A stretch of 64,000 nucleotides of DNA from Rhyzopertha dominica (Eukaryota; Arthropoda; Insecta; Coleoptera; Bostrichidae). The notes under the pieces are model-generated. The model saw nothing but the letters and a program-made list of their open reading frames with translations. It was not told the origin of the DNA and made no database searches. Numbering within the stretch: the first letter of the stretch is position 1; every line of letters begins with the position of its first letter. The stretch spans positions 17,360,001 to 17,424,000 of the forward strand of contig QCXZ01000064.1 in NCBI GenBank assembly GCA_025024175.1, read 5' to 3'. A program made the translations under genes and the position numbers. Positions 9,972 through 21,171 of the stretch are shown here, piece by piece.

Positions 9972-11788
9972 CTAATTATTACGCAAATGAAAACTTCTAA
10001 AACAATTATTACTGCCCGTTAGACACAAAAATAGGTCACATTTTTCGCAATAAAATTTTGTTTTTAATTTGCAACCTGGATTTTTACATCTCACAGCATT
10101 TTTGAGATTACTTGCCACAATTGGCAGATGTAGAATCTTCTCTTTTCTTCCAGACGGGGGCCGGGTTGGGGTTCTTGAACCAAACGGGGAGAGATTGCTT
10201 CTAGTTACCATTAAGGGTAATCTATTTTCACCAGCAGTTTCAGTGTTAGCTTCTTCAAGTAAAGAATTGACGTAAGAAATTTTAAAATCTAGGAATTTCA
10301 AAATGTCTGCAGATTTGTCCCCTAATTTTGTTCGATCGCCTCTGTACAAAATCCACGAGTTAGCCACTCCTAAGTCAATTAAATGGAGAATAGATTTAAC
10401 GGTCCATTTTTTAGTTCTTGTTGTACTGATGCGATAGTAACTAATCATTCTGTCAATTAAATCAATTCCTCCCATGCAGGAGTTGTATTTGTTCACAATA
10501 TTTGGTCTTGGAATTACTATGTACTTTGACTCTTTTTTAGACCAGCGCTTACACTGGTCTTGAGGTTCTACCTGTAAGCCTGTAGAAGCAAGCAGGACAT
10601 TTTTCATATCATACCACTGCACCACCGAAATTTTACCATCTGCTCTAACTGACATTTCAGAGGAACCTCGTCCAAGTCTTGCCATTGTCTTTTCAGATGT
10701 TAACTGCACACTCCTAGGAATTCTTGACTTCATTATCGTACCAGTGACCGTGATCTTTTTCTCAAACATGTGTTCCAGTAGTGGTATTGTAGTGAAATAC
10801 CTGTCAATGAAAATATGTGTACCTTCCTTTAAGGTTTCAGATAATCTGATGACGGCTGAAGGGCCAATCCCTAGGTTTTTTGATTTTTCATTTAAAAATG
10901 TATCTTTTCCTTGATAAATTTCAAAGTCGAGTACTAGCCCGTCAGGAGTAGCACAAACAAAATTTTTTAGGCCCTCGGGGTTTGGCTTACCTCTGACAAA
11001 TTGTTTCAATCTGCAAACGCCAGTGAAGGGAATCATTTGTTCGTCGATAGCGACCTCTGAAAACCTTGGTAACATCAAACATCCCTTTCGGATCCGATTA
11101 ATCAGAGGGCGAATTTTGTACAAACGATCAGATGATTTTTCTTGCAATGTTACGTTATTATCGATAACAACTTTTAAATTAGTCCGGATTAGAAAAAATC
11201 TATCCCTAGTCATTGCAGTAGCGATGACATTAACTTTTGTAGTTTTTGCCCAGTACATTCTGACTTGGGGGTATTTCAAACAAGACATGAGTATGGAAAT
11301 GGCAAAAAACTTTTTAATTTCAGGTAATGTTAAATTCATTGGTTTTCCTTTTTCTTCTAAAAATTTTACATTAGTACAGTCGCAAATATTTTGGAAAATT
11401 TCTTCATCCAAATACATTTTTATGTAAGCTAGAACATTCCACTCTCGTCGTTCTTCGATATCTTTAAAATCTTCTCGAAATTCGAAATTTGGAGGAATAA
11501 AGTTTTCCGATTTTTTCCACTTTAATCGGTCAGTAGCAAGTATCCGTTCGGCAAGTAATCTTCCTCGAACTACACTGAGAGGCTCGTCATCGGAATCTTC
11601 TTCATCTAAAAATTCACCAGGGGCATCTTCTGTTTCTTCAAGGTCTTGTTGAAGTTCAGGAATGTCAAAACCACCCTCATCGCCAGATGAATCATCAATT
11701 TCAAGATCGGAGCAATCGGCATCAAAAAGTTGATAAATTTTATCATCGTCTTCTCCAGGGCGAAGATATTTTTTTGATCCAAAAATTG
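9972..11788 (-). CDS. PiggyBac-type transposase, exon 2 (main exon)
   Basis: This exon encodes residues 12-615 of a predicted 615-aa cut-and-paste transposase, plus the split codon 11; its 1817 nt plus the 31 nt of exon 1 give 616 codons including the stop. It begins after a TTTTCTTATTAG acceptor (AG at 11789-11790 on the complement). An acidic N-terminal stretch (about residues 20-90, many Asp/Glu) comes first, as in other piggyBac proteins. The DDE_Tnp_1_7 catalytic core follows, with Asp in VAIDEQMIPFTG (about residue 259), HIFIDRYFTT (339) and GGIDLIDRM (453), matching the family triad. The C-terminus holds a cysteine-rich cluster (CKNPGC, FYCEKC, NNC, SFH) that serves as the DNA-binding finger. 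No frameshift or stop was found. The Met at 11417 is internal, because the frame is open upstream to the splice acceptor. Confidence 0.9.
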
Positions 11789-11835
11789 CTAATAAGAAAA
11801 ATCACATCTCGGTAAAAATGTTGGAGTACGTCCTA

Positions 11836-11855
11836 CTGTCCAACTAAATGGACAG
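11836..11855. repeat. Internal palindrome of the piggyBac element
   Basis: CTGTCCA-ACTAAA-TGGACAG has 7-bp arms and lies inside the transposase intron. It shares the GTCCA...TGGAC arms with the subterminal palindromes. Confidence 0.5.
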
Positions 11856-11987
11856 CGTACCATAACCTTTTTATTAAGTTTAATAACTTAGGTTATGAAC
11901 TAAAAACATTCTAGACCTATTCTTAAACTATTTCCTAGTAGTTTAAAACAAAAATAAAAGAAATATATGCATAAAATTGGTACTTAC

Positions 11988-12018
11988 TGTCAATTGTTGC
12001 ACGACGAAACGATGACAT
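11988..12018 (-). CDS. PiggyBac-type transposase, exon 1
   Basis: This short first exon reads MSSFRRATID plus one base and ends at a strong GTAAGTA donor (11981-11987 on the complement). Joining it across the 199-bp intron (11789-11987) completes a Thr codon and keeps the frame of the main exon exactly, which supports the model. An ATG within the last 200 bp of the element and a long open frame on the other side argue against coincidence. The start codon and intron are inferred from sequence, not transcripts. Confidence 0.72.
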
Positions 12019-12101
12019 TGTTAACACGTTTATTATGAAGCACTCAATACCGCAATACAACATGACCTTGCACCAAATTCGCTCACAACGCATGCGCTCG
12101 T

Positions 12102-12120
12102 ATGTCCAATACGTTGGACC
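12102..12120. repeat. Subterminal palindrome of the piggyBac element (right, inner)
   Basis: GTCCAA-TACG-TTGGAC (12104-12119) repeats the palindrome seen near the left end, about 90 bp inside the right terminus and upstream of the transposase start codon, where it could also affect its expression. Confidence 0.6.
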
Positions 12121-12174
12121 GAGGGTTTCGCTGCCGGAAATCCAGTACATATTTAGAAAAACCGTAAAACTGAG

Positions 12175-12194
12175 ATGTCCAACATATTGGACAT
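12175..12194. repeat. Subterminal palindrome of the piggyBac element (right, outer)
   Basis: ATGTCCAA-CATA-TTGGACAT has 8-bp perfect arms and directly abuts the right terminal repeat. With the other copies it forms a set of matching sites at both ends of the element. Confidence 0.7.
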
Positions 12195-12212
12195 CGGGAC
12201 TCAGGAGGATAT

Positions 12213-12799
12213 AGTTATTTTTAATGTTGCATATGTCATTGAAGTTCGTTTGTAACATGAAAGAAAAAAAACATATCACGACACAGGAAAATCGGTATTG
12301 ATGAGTCCAATAACGGCATATATACTTCAAAAAGATGTGTTAATGCCCACAGGCTGCTACATGCGGTCCTACGTTGTACACACACGTATCCGGCGCCTCT
12401 GTTTCCATTCAAGCCATATGAACTCGTCACGCAAAAACACATCAAAGAAATGTAATTTATGGAATATTTTAATAACGCCGGTTTTCTTATGCGTGTGAGT
12501 CTGTTTGATACTTTGTTTATCTTCGTCATTGTAAACATTTTCGCTGTTCAACATGTGCTGGGCGGCCAACTTGATAACACTTTTTTGTACCAATTTATGT
12601 TACTTATGTATTTTCTCACCTTGTGTAAATTAATTATGTATTTATGTATGTATAACTAGAAAATATAACGATTCAATACCTATAAGATTATTTTATAAAA
12701 AAAAATTTTTTGAATTATAAAAGACTGTTACACAGGTGCATATAACCGTACCGAGGCTAAAAACACATTGGAAGTACTTCCATACATATGTACAGCATT
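12213..12799. other. No gene recognised
   Basis: Spacer between the piggyBac and hAT-type elements. It contains only overlapping chance frames. Confidence 0.5.
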
Positions 12800-13672
12800 C
12801 AGTGGCGGCTCGTTACCTTCCAAGTAGTGTAGGTAACACCTTACACTCGTATATAATATAAGCAATTATAATTATTGTCTTCGATCTTGGAATATGTGTA
12901 TGCCAATAATTTATTTTTTGTCGTATACCACCGCACATTTATTCGTTTTCTGCTCTAAGTGACCTTAAATTTCTCCAAATCGAATTTTAAACAAAAAATT
13001 TAGCAAAACTCAAACTATAATAAGCTCAAATACGCTAATAAAAGTAAACGAAACTTGTAAAGCAGTACTTAATTTAAATAATAGAGCACCTAATCTTATC
13101 CGTGTAGTAACTATTCAGAGCATATTGAAAGTTTATATAACATATTCCTATGTCACGTCTTCCTATTGCATGATTATTATGATGTTTTATTTTGAATAAG
13201 ACGATAAAATATGTAAAAATCTTACACTTGCAAGTTGCTACCATCTACCGATGTCATTTAAAACCTCTATCGCCCTCATTCGCAATGCGAATAGCCGGAG
13301 TCCATACAAAGTTTGTCGTAAGCGACCGATCATTCCGCCTGAGACGCATCTATATGTGGGAAGATTTTACTACGTTAACCGTCAACTGCGGTCGTTAACG
13401 GTGCAGATTCTGAAGGACGTGAACACAAATACAAATGAATTTCAGTTGGTCAAGTTGTGTCGCCTATTCCCAATTTAAACGTTCGCCGTAATAACGCGGT
13501 TCGTCGTTTTTGAGCGGTATGGGTAATCTTGAAATGAAATATTAAACAAACACTGGTATAAAAACAAATTGCATTAGAAATTAGAAATTTCTAGCTAATT
13601 ATTATTTATTTTTATGGCATTGTTGATTGAAATTGCAAGGCCTACATTGCCTACCCCGAGGAGCCGCCACTG
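12800..13672. mobile_element. Non-autonomous hAT-type transposon
   Basis: The ends CAGTGGCGGCTC (12800) and GAGCCGCCACTG (ending 13672) are perfect 12-bp inverted repeats of the typical hAT form. ACAGCATT directly flanks both sides (12792-12799 and 13673-13680), a perfect 8-bp target duplication, diagnostic of hAT. The inner terminal sequences are related but diverged (GTGTAGGTAA against GTAGGCAATG). The 873-bp interior has no convincing transposase domain; two overlapping frames at 13192-13478 are unrecognised. Confidence 0.9.
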
Positions 13673-13680
13673 ACAGCATT

Positions 13681-15540
13681 GGGTGAAATTTGAGTATAAA
13701 AGATACCCTATGGTACCGTAACTGCACTTCGGGAATAGCTACTTCTAAATCTGGAGTCAAAATACGTTTTAAGTTTTGGTCAAATCTAAATCTGCAGTTA
13801 AGGTATTTAATATGTATACCTAACGTGCATGGAGGAGCATCAGGTGTTTAGACCTAGAGTTCCCAACTTCCAAGTAGGTTGAACTATAGCTAGAGGTTTA
13901 TAAAATATCTGTGGCCTATTTATGTTTCATCCGGTGTCGTCTTTTAACTTTGCCACAGGTTTCTAAAAGCATTGCAAAAAGCAACGCAAATGTTTTCTGG
14001 CTTCCATCTTGCCTTCACCTCCGCAGAAATCTGACAGAATTGCAGGTTCCAATAGCTACATATTATGATAAAATGTCGATCGGCGGTAGTCTAAGACTGT
14101 AGACTGTATTAAATAAAATAAATCCAAAAAATAAGTATGCATTTGGATATTAGATAAATCATTTTGATGAACTTCATAAAAAATGGTAAGATATAATAAA
14201 TTGAGAACATTTATGGTAGATTTACACGTATTTCTCGGCTATGAATTCAAGTTATGATCTGGATTGACGCACTACGTCATCTTTCATCTCGTAGATGGGC
14301 TCCGTCACACACCACTGCAAATTTTTCTTTTCGCAGTGATTTCCGTATGATAATTATTTTTAAAATCCCTGAAAGTATATATCTGATTCAGCTTGACAAT
14401 CTTTCACATAATCCTCCAAAATAATTATTTTTGGACTGTTTTCATTTCTGATTTTTTACTGAATGGTATTTGAAATATAACGTAGCTGTTCTATTTATAA
14501 CGGTGTGTTAACTAGTCGAGTTTTATGAGCTTCAGATTGTTTTTCATTGCGTTGAAAGGAGTAAACCGGAACAAGCTTAATACACACCGCAGGGTAGTAT
14601 TTCGAAACACCAGCAAAGCCGACAGGAAATAATAGAGTAATTTATGCCCCACTATGGAAGTGCAATACGTAATTTGCAAGTTAACTAATCCGGAGTAACG
14701 GCGAAGTTGGATGGGAACTCCCGCGATTGTAAAACTTGTTCTATTTTAATTTATGATTTTAAAACAACCGGCGGGACGGGCACAAAGCAACGCCTAATTG
14801 AATTTTGGTTTATGCAGTATCCAACGGTTCCGATTTCTTTTGTTGCTCATTCCTTTTAAAAAGTTTGTAATCGGCTTCTCATAAATTATACTCTCCTGAA
14901 GCGATCCACTTAAACCGCCCGTTCATGTAGTGGATTCTTTTAAAGCTGGTACAGCAAATTGGATGGCGTTATTTACGACTTCGATTTCTGGCAACACTGG
15001 GTAAAATCTATTTACACCTAGTCGCTTTTATTTCCTTGCCTCAGACTTATAGATCCAACACGAGGGTCGGGAAACACTGCTATGCATTACATTATTGCAG
15101 TGCAATATATATGCGCTCCAGGATATGGCGTCACAGTGCAAATTTACTAGCGAGTTTTATTTAGTATAAAAATAAATAAAGAAAAGTCCGTTCGATAATG
15201 ACGTTATTAGTTGTACGCTGCTTTTCTACCTGGTACCATTTATAACTTGTAGTTTTAAGTTAAATATCCTTAAAAAATTTCAAGCCTTTAAACAGGTGCC
15301 GCACTCATTTATATATATTATTCCAGGTCTCTGTTTACCCCTACTTGAGTGGCTACTATCTAGCTAAAATATACCCATTAATGGTTGAATGAATACTTTA
15401 ATACGGGGCAAGTGAAATCAGAAAAATCATTCTAAATGGTTAATTAATGGTCATTTGTAATTTTGTATATTCCAAAGATTTCTAAATAATTCACTTTTAA
15501 GGATTTGTTGCAAGGCTGTCATGAATTCAAATGGTTTAAT
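13681..15540. other. No gene recognised
   Basis: Mixed-composition DNA with patches of higher GC at 14,280-14,340 and 14,690-14,980. I could not find a domain, RNA gene or complete element. Confidence 0.45.
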
Positions 15541-16277
15541 GTAGCAGTGCGTTTGTGTATTAATAAATGGTTAAGAAACGACGAATTTGTCATAACAATA
15601 CCAGTATTTTTATATTTTATTGTTTAAGATGTTCAATTCCTCTTCTGGTTTGTCTGATATAAACAAATCTGCAATCCTTACAAAAAAAACTATATTTTCG
15701 AATGAATCAAAACTGGAATTTTGTCTTTATTACGTACAAAGAGAGAAAACACAAAATACATATCAGAACAACAATTTAGACAAATTTGCTGAAACTGCAC
15801 CAGAAAACCTAAGAGGGTAAGCAAATTTTAGCGTTCTTATTATGAATAAATATGTACAATTTTTTATTAAATTACTTGGGAAACTGTTATAGAAAGCAAT
15901 TGATACTAGCTTTGCTGGTCCAGCTTCAGAGCGTTTGCTAAATTATTTTTTTGATTCATTTAGGAATATACAGTTTTTCATGTAACAATTATTATTGCAG
16001 TTCTGTTTATATCGGACAAACCGGAAAATCCCTTTTAATTAGAGGAACAATTTGAATATATAAAAATACTGGTATTGTTACAACAAATTCGTCGTTTCCT
16101 AACCATTTATTATTACACAAACACCGTGCTACCTTAAACAATATCAATTCATTACAACTTTCCAACAAATCTTCAAAACTAAATTATTCAGAAATTTTTG
16201 AAATACACAAAATTATAAATGACCAAAATTTTACCATCTTGAATGAATTTTACAATTTTATAGTTACCCCATATTAA
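15541..16277 (+). mobile_element. Penelope-like element remnant with 75-bp inverted repeat
   Basis: The 3' part of a GIY-YIG-containing Penelope-like reading frame lies at 16002-16277. Its segment 16058-16132 is repeated in inverted orientation at 15541-15615 with about ten differences (shared cores GAAACGACGAATTTGT and AACAATACCAGTATTTTTAT). The left arm is therefore an inverted copy of endonuclease coding sequence, an arrangement common for Penelope-like insertions. No reverse transcriptase segment is recognised upstream. Confidence 0.7.
16002..16277 (+). pseudogene. Penelope-like GIY-YIG endonuclease, C-terminal fragment
   Basis: The frame contains SVYIGQTGKSL, the GIY-YIG endonuclease signature, then a TGA stop at 16053-16055. 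Beyond it the same frame continues with SSFPNHLLLHKH, an SKLNYSEIFEIHK motif and an ILNEF ending, and stops at TAA 16275-16277. This order (YIGQTG, F-HLL--H, L---E--EI, LNE) is the C-terminal layout of Penelope-type proteins. The in-frame stop and the lack of RT make it a relic. Similarity was judged by eye. Confidence 0.68.
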
Positions 16278-19200
16278 ACGGTTTATTCGATCATTAAAAT
16301 CTTTGTGGTGCTAACATGTAGACTACTTTTTCTTTGAGGTCAAGTCTGTTTGCTTCTATTTTGACAATGTCAGAGTTCCTTGTGAAATTTATTTGAAAAA
16401 TTGTAAACTGTACTGACGATTTTATTTTATAGGATAAACTTGGAACGATTTAGTATACAAGAAAAGGATTCCATTATTAGTGTTGGAACATTTTCTGTTG
16501 TTGTATTAAACAAAACAAAATATTAAGATAATTAAGATTGATATAACTATTGTTTTTCAATCTTTATCTAAAATACTTTCGTTTTTACTCCTCAATGAAG
16601 GTGTCTTTCTGTTATATTTTCCTGAAGTACTTATTTTCTCTAATAATTAAACTCCTAATTGTAAGTTACTGAAGCTTGATAGACCTTTATTACAATGCAT
16701 AGCTCTTCTCTTTTTTTTATGCATCAGAACGTCAAAAACAGAAGGAACGTCTTTTTTTAATTACAAGCAGGTTAAATGCTAGTCCCAGACATTAGCAATC
16801 TTAGAATCTATAGAAATTTCCCATAATATTACTGAAATTATATATTTTGCAAATACCTACAGAACAAGCAAGAAAATATATTACGTACATGTGAAATAAT
16901 ACATAGCTTTATAGTTTGTATTGAACTGTGCAAATAAAAAATAGCAAAAGTTATAACACCTTAAATGAGATATGCGATTTGTGCACCTTTACCTTTTGCC
17001 ATAATATCGGGCTCTTGCTCTTAGCGTCTTAGATATGTAGTAAAAGCCAAAGCCTATTTATGATATAATGACTTTGAGTAAAAGCCACGTCCAGTACTCC
17101 ACGTTACGCTGAGATCGGTACCTCTCTCTTTACTTTACCAATGAACTACTCTTTCTAGTTCAATATTTTAGCATCCCTGAAACCATGCCCGACAGCACTC
17201 TACAGCCGTATTTAGACTTGTTCCTTCTAGATAACAGAATTCGTGCTCTATCAAACTCGCCGAGCTGGTTTTAATTTATACATCTTGTAGCTTTAGGCAT
17301 ACTTTCTGAAAAGTCAATAACGTTTTTATAAATGTCTCTGCAGTCAGCCACAATTGTAATTTTAACCTGTTTTGTCAAATGAAAAAAAGCAATGCATCGA
17401 TAAAGTTGAAAAAAAATTTCGTTTCTTATCTCGATAATAAATCAGCTCCATTAGAACAAATATTACTAGGTGTTCGTATTTCTGCGACAGTCAATATTAC
17501 GTACACAATAATCTTCCGTCTGCATTATAATCCAATAAGCCTTCCATTTAGAATACCTGTATATCATTTTTCTTAAATTCGCCATTCGTGTGCTTGGGGA
17601 GACCCGGCTGACACAAACTCAACTTTTCTAATTAGCGTCTATTAAAAAATGTTCAAAGCGAAGCGGAAACTGTCGCATGCGGCAAGCGCCGGATGTCCTT
17701 TAATTTGTACACGAGGAGCATTCCGTCGGATCTTGCCAAAATTGCTATCGTGCCCATGGAAATGCCTTCGAACTTAAGCATACCTATTTTTAAATGCACT
17801 TTGAGTCAGTCGCGTGCCCAGTCAATGGAATCGCGACCAGATGTACCAAAGGACAACCCGAGAACGAACAAAGGCGCCAGCCTGAAGCAATGCATACAAT
17901 TCTCTGCATTGCTATGCACTGGTCGAGTTTCAGCAACGTTCCCCGCTAACAGCATGCCAGCATATTGAGTGGCATATTGATCACACAGTGACTGTAAATC
18001 AAGATGATTTACTTTCGCGAAATATTAAATTTTCGACGTAAATTCAGAAAGTTTCCCTTTATATATATTGCCCTGTTTTTATTAAACTTCTAGTGGGTAA
18101 ACAATATCGAGGTTAACAAATTTCGTTGTCAGCGCTAATATGAAAACGCACTTCAAACGGGTACATATAACAAAACTCGTATTAGATGTTCATGTTCTTA
18201 GGATGTATATGGAGAAATCGTAAAGAATGTAATTGTTCCATGTATACGTAAGTTGTTTGTATATATGTTCCAGTCGAAATAGAGAAATAAATAGTGGTAC
18301 GATTACAACAATTCGCACACAATTGAAAACTGGTACAGGGTCTTAAATACACTATTTATTACAAATGAAATAACAAAAATCCCCACCGTCTGCCTAACAA
18401 AAATTATTCAAGGTCAAAAGTAAAATGTGTGGGTCTTCTGCATTTTTCTCATAAATGGAGACTGTTATCATAAAAAATAGGTCAGACAATGGTTGTGCAT
18501 TATACCATTATCTACTAAAATTGTTGTAATGTTTTTATTTGCTAGGAATCACGATCATTCCATTTCAAACATCGAAAATGCATGTCTACGCGACATAATA
18601 TAGGTGGTACATCATCGGACGTTTAATATAAGTTAAAACGTGGGTTTGTGTAACTAACCTGTACATATAAATTATATGATTTTAGATGGATATACACTCG
18701 AAACAGGTATTTAAGTTTTGTAGAGAATACACATAACAATAAAAGATTACAACTACCTTGTCTTTTTCAAACATCTGCTTCTGCTTATCAACACGTATGT
18801 GGAGTAGTGATGTGGTTTGGTAATCGAATGGACTCAGAAGACGTGTTGAAATTAAACAGGTAGTGCTTTGGAGCCATTTCAAGCTTCACTCTCACCTGTT
18901 CTAGAAAAACTTCTTAGCACCACCATTGTCAAGGCCAGTCTTGCTCTAATGTTGAATAAAATGCAATAGATAAGGATTGTTATGATATCAGTGAACAGAC
19001 AATTCTTAGAAAAAGAAGGAACAGAAGAAGAAGGAAAAGAAGAAGAAGGAGAAACTGTTAAAGACGTTACCGTTGAAGTAGCAATTATAAATTATCAGTC
19101 GGGCTACAGCTTTCCGAAATCAGCAATAGCTCGTTCCACTGTTAATCATTAGCAACAGTATAGTTTTTATTTAATATAATAATACCTATTGTGCAAGTAC

Positions 19201-20265
19201 ACTACCTGCGTGGTTTTGTTATCGCGATATCTCTGAAATGACGATTCATAGGAAAAGAAGTTGGTATTGGAATAATTTTTGTCCATTAAGTACCTACCAT
19301 TTACGAGAAAAATACAAGAAAACCGATGCTTTTGACATTCGACTTTGAATAGAGTTTTGAGTAAACGTAGGATTAACATTATTTGTAATATAGTATACCT
19401 AAAAATCTGTACCAATTTTCATTTTTTGGGAATCAGTAAACTAAAGTGTCTATTTTGACTGGACCATTATACATCGATAAAATACAGTCATGCATGCTTA
19501 AATGACTCCTTCTGATAGTAGTACAGAAACCGTGTATCAGTGAACCAACGTTGTTTCTGTGTTTGCTTTTTCAAGCTTTAAAGTATACAGCTCGTGTTGT
19601 GAGTGAGAGATTGGTCTATTTAATATGGTATTGCTTGGACTTTAGTCATCCTCGCCAAATACCTTGAAACAATCCGTGTAAATAACATCCGCCCGTTATT
19701 ATTTATTGCCCACTAAATTTTTAGCATCTTCTTTAGTTATGCGAAAGTTTTTTTGTCACTGTTGAGTAAAAGCAATTGTTATATTACTTATACTCATTGA
19801 TTACAACAGGCGTTTGGTGCCCTAAAGAGAGACTCGTATTGAAGGACGGGAATGCCGAAAAAAATTAGCAAGGCTAATAAAAATAGCCAAAGGTTCTAAG
19901 GTAACAGAGATAATCCCAGATGGATTGTCGAGTTGTTGAATACAGTTTTGTAAGGAATCAATAAGGCAAGCGCTACTGGAGGAACATTAACGTAAAGAGC
20001 AGTTCAACTAGCCGCCTACGATGACAATATAACTGATAGCAAAGACAAAATAAAAAAATAATAGGAGAAGGGGGGGGCATGACGGGGACCCTAACGTTTG
20101 AAGGACATTAAAACACTCAATTTAAATTATTTTTGAATGATTATTATTTAGAATAACTTTTACATTATTAATATTTGGGAATTAGGAACTTAAGGCACTT
20201 TACTTAAAAAACGGAAAAATATAATCTTGTCAAAGACATCTAACACCTGACTCTGACATAAGATA
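16278..20265. other. No gene recognised; low-complexity patches
   Basis: About 4 kb without a supported gene. It holds a GAA/GAAG-rich tract at about 19,010-19,060 and a more GC-rich block at 17,640-17,990. In that block a 91-codon frame (+) and an interrupted minus-strand frame are open, but neither has a recognisable domain. Confidence 0.45.
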
Positions 20266-20966
20266 GGGTAAGACGGGGTACCCTATGGGGCAAGATGAGG
20301 TATGGGGGACATATTCTAATTTTCATTACAATACTCGCAAATAAATACTGCCTCGTCGTCCTTTCCTTTTCAGGGTAGTTTGTGGCACAGAAAATGTTTT
20401 TAATGCTACTTTATACACCATTTTCTCTTCAATGACCATATTTACCGCATCTTTTATACTTTTTTCATTGCAACTCCCTTTCTCCATCTTTCTTTTATCA
20501 TTTTTCACCATCCTAAAAGAAATCACTAAAAGTTAGTCAAAAACATACCTAAGTCATTATAAAGTCATATTTTATTTTGAAGGGAAAGATGGGGTACAAT
20601 ACCCCATCTTACCCTTTCGTGCCTTTTTGAATAAAATAACGGACCATAAAAAACAAATCAGAATATTGAAACAAACGTATTCTTACCTGCTAGTATGATT
20701 ATTAATAAACAAAAATAACTTTCAGTGACTTCTTGATAGTTTATATTGAGGTGAAAAACACATGCCATGCACAACGTGAAAATAACAAGCAATTTGACAA
20801 AAATATAGTGTTTGGCGCTAGGTCACAAACGCATAAACTAACAAACCGGTGACAGTGCTGACTGAGAAACAATACAATGTCCCGTCATTACGAGCCAGAG
20901 CGGCTTAGACGTTCGTACGACACGTGAGACTCTCTGCCCCGTCTTGTCCGCTACCCTGTCTTACCC
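20266..20966. mobile_element. Pogo/Tigger-type element pieces
   Basis: GGGTAAGACGGGGTA (20266-20280) faces two inverted counterparts, TACCCCATCTTACCC (20603-20617) and TACCCTGTCTTACCC (20952-20966). A 25-bp palindrome with AAGATGGGGTA arms (20586-20610) sits at the middle one. Between the first two lies a psq-type DNA-binding frame. This fits a deleted pogo-type element of about 350 bp (20266-20617), joined to or nested in a second one ending at 20966. Target duplications are not clear. Confidence 0.6.
20326..20511 (-). pseudogene. Pogo/Tigger-type transposase, N-terminal psq domain only
   Basis: The frame MVKNDKRKMEKGS followed by IKDAVNMVIEEKMVYKVA and FSVPQTTLKR is the typical N-terminal pipsqueak-like helix-turn-helix of pogo/Tigger/Jerky-type transposases (R-Y-KRK, A-----G---Y--A---F-VP-TTL). 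It ends soon after, with no CENP-B-like second domain and no DDE catalytic core, so this is a truncated fragment. It lies between two inverted GGGTAAGA repeats that look like its element ends. Confidence 0.72.
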
Positions 20967-21171
20967 CCCCTCTTTCCCATACTCATCAAAAAATCAGTAG
21001 AAAACAATTCAATGCTAGAAAGAGAAGACTATAAATAAATCAATTAAATAAGAGGATGGGAAGGGGCGAAACATAATTCCAGTGAAGTAACACTAGGAGC
21101 GTTTAATTGCAAAGAAGCAGAAGATTTTGAATATACCTATGTATTAGATTAAGTTTCACAACCGGCGTTCA
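20967..21171. other. Short spacer, no feature
   Basis: No recognisable feature between the pogo-type pieces and the following foldback. Confidence 0.5.

Larger units (their letters stand above)
9807..12208 (-). mobile_element. Apparently complete piggyBac-type transposon
   Basis: A 2.4-kb element with 15-bp inverted ends, CCTCCTGAGTCCTGA at 9807 and TCGGGACTCAGGAGG ending at 12208 (one mismatch), encloses a single two-exon transposase on the minus strand. The 4 bp directly outside each end are ATAT (9803-9806 and 12209-12212) rather than the TTAA usual for piggyBac. Palindromes of the form GTCCAA-N4-TTGGAC lie near both ends. The size matches well-known piggyBac elements. Uninterrupted coding, splice sites and ends suggest recent insertion and possible activity. 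Confidence 0.88.

Noticed and set aside
11023..11427. 134-codon plus-strand frame
   Set aside because: Antisense shadow of the piggyBac-type transposase exon.
17693..17968. 91-codon frame in a GC-richer block
   Set aside because: No recognisable domain, the opposite strand is also largely open, and no splice or start context stands out, so it is not called a gene.
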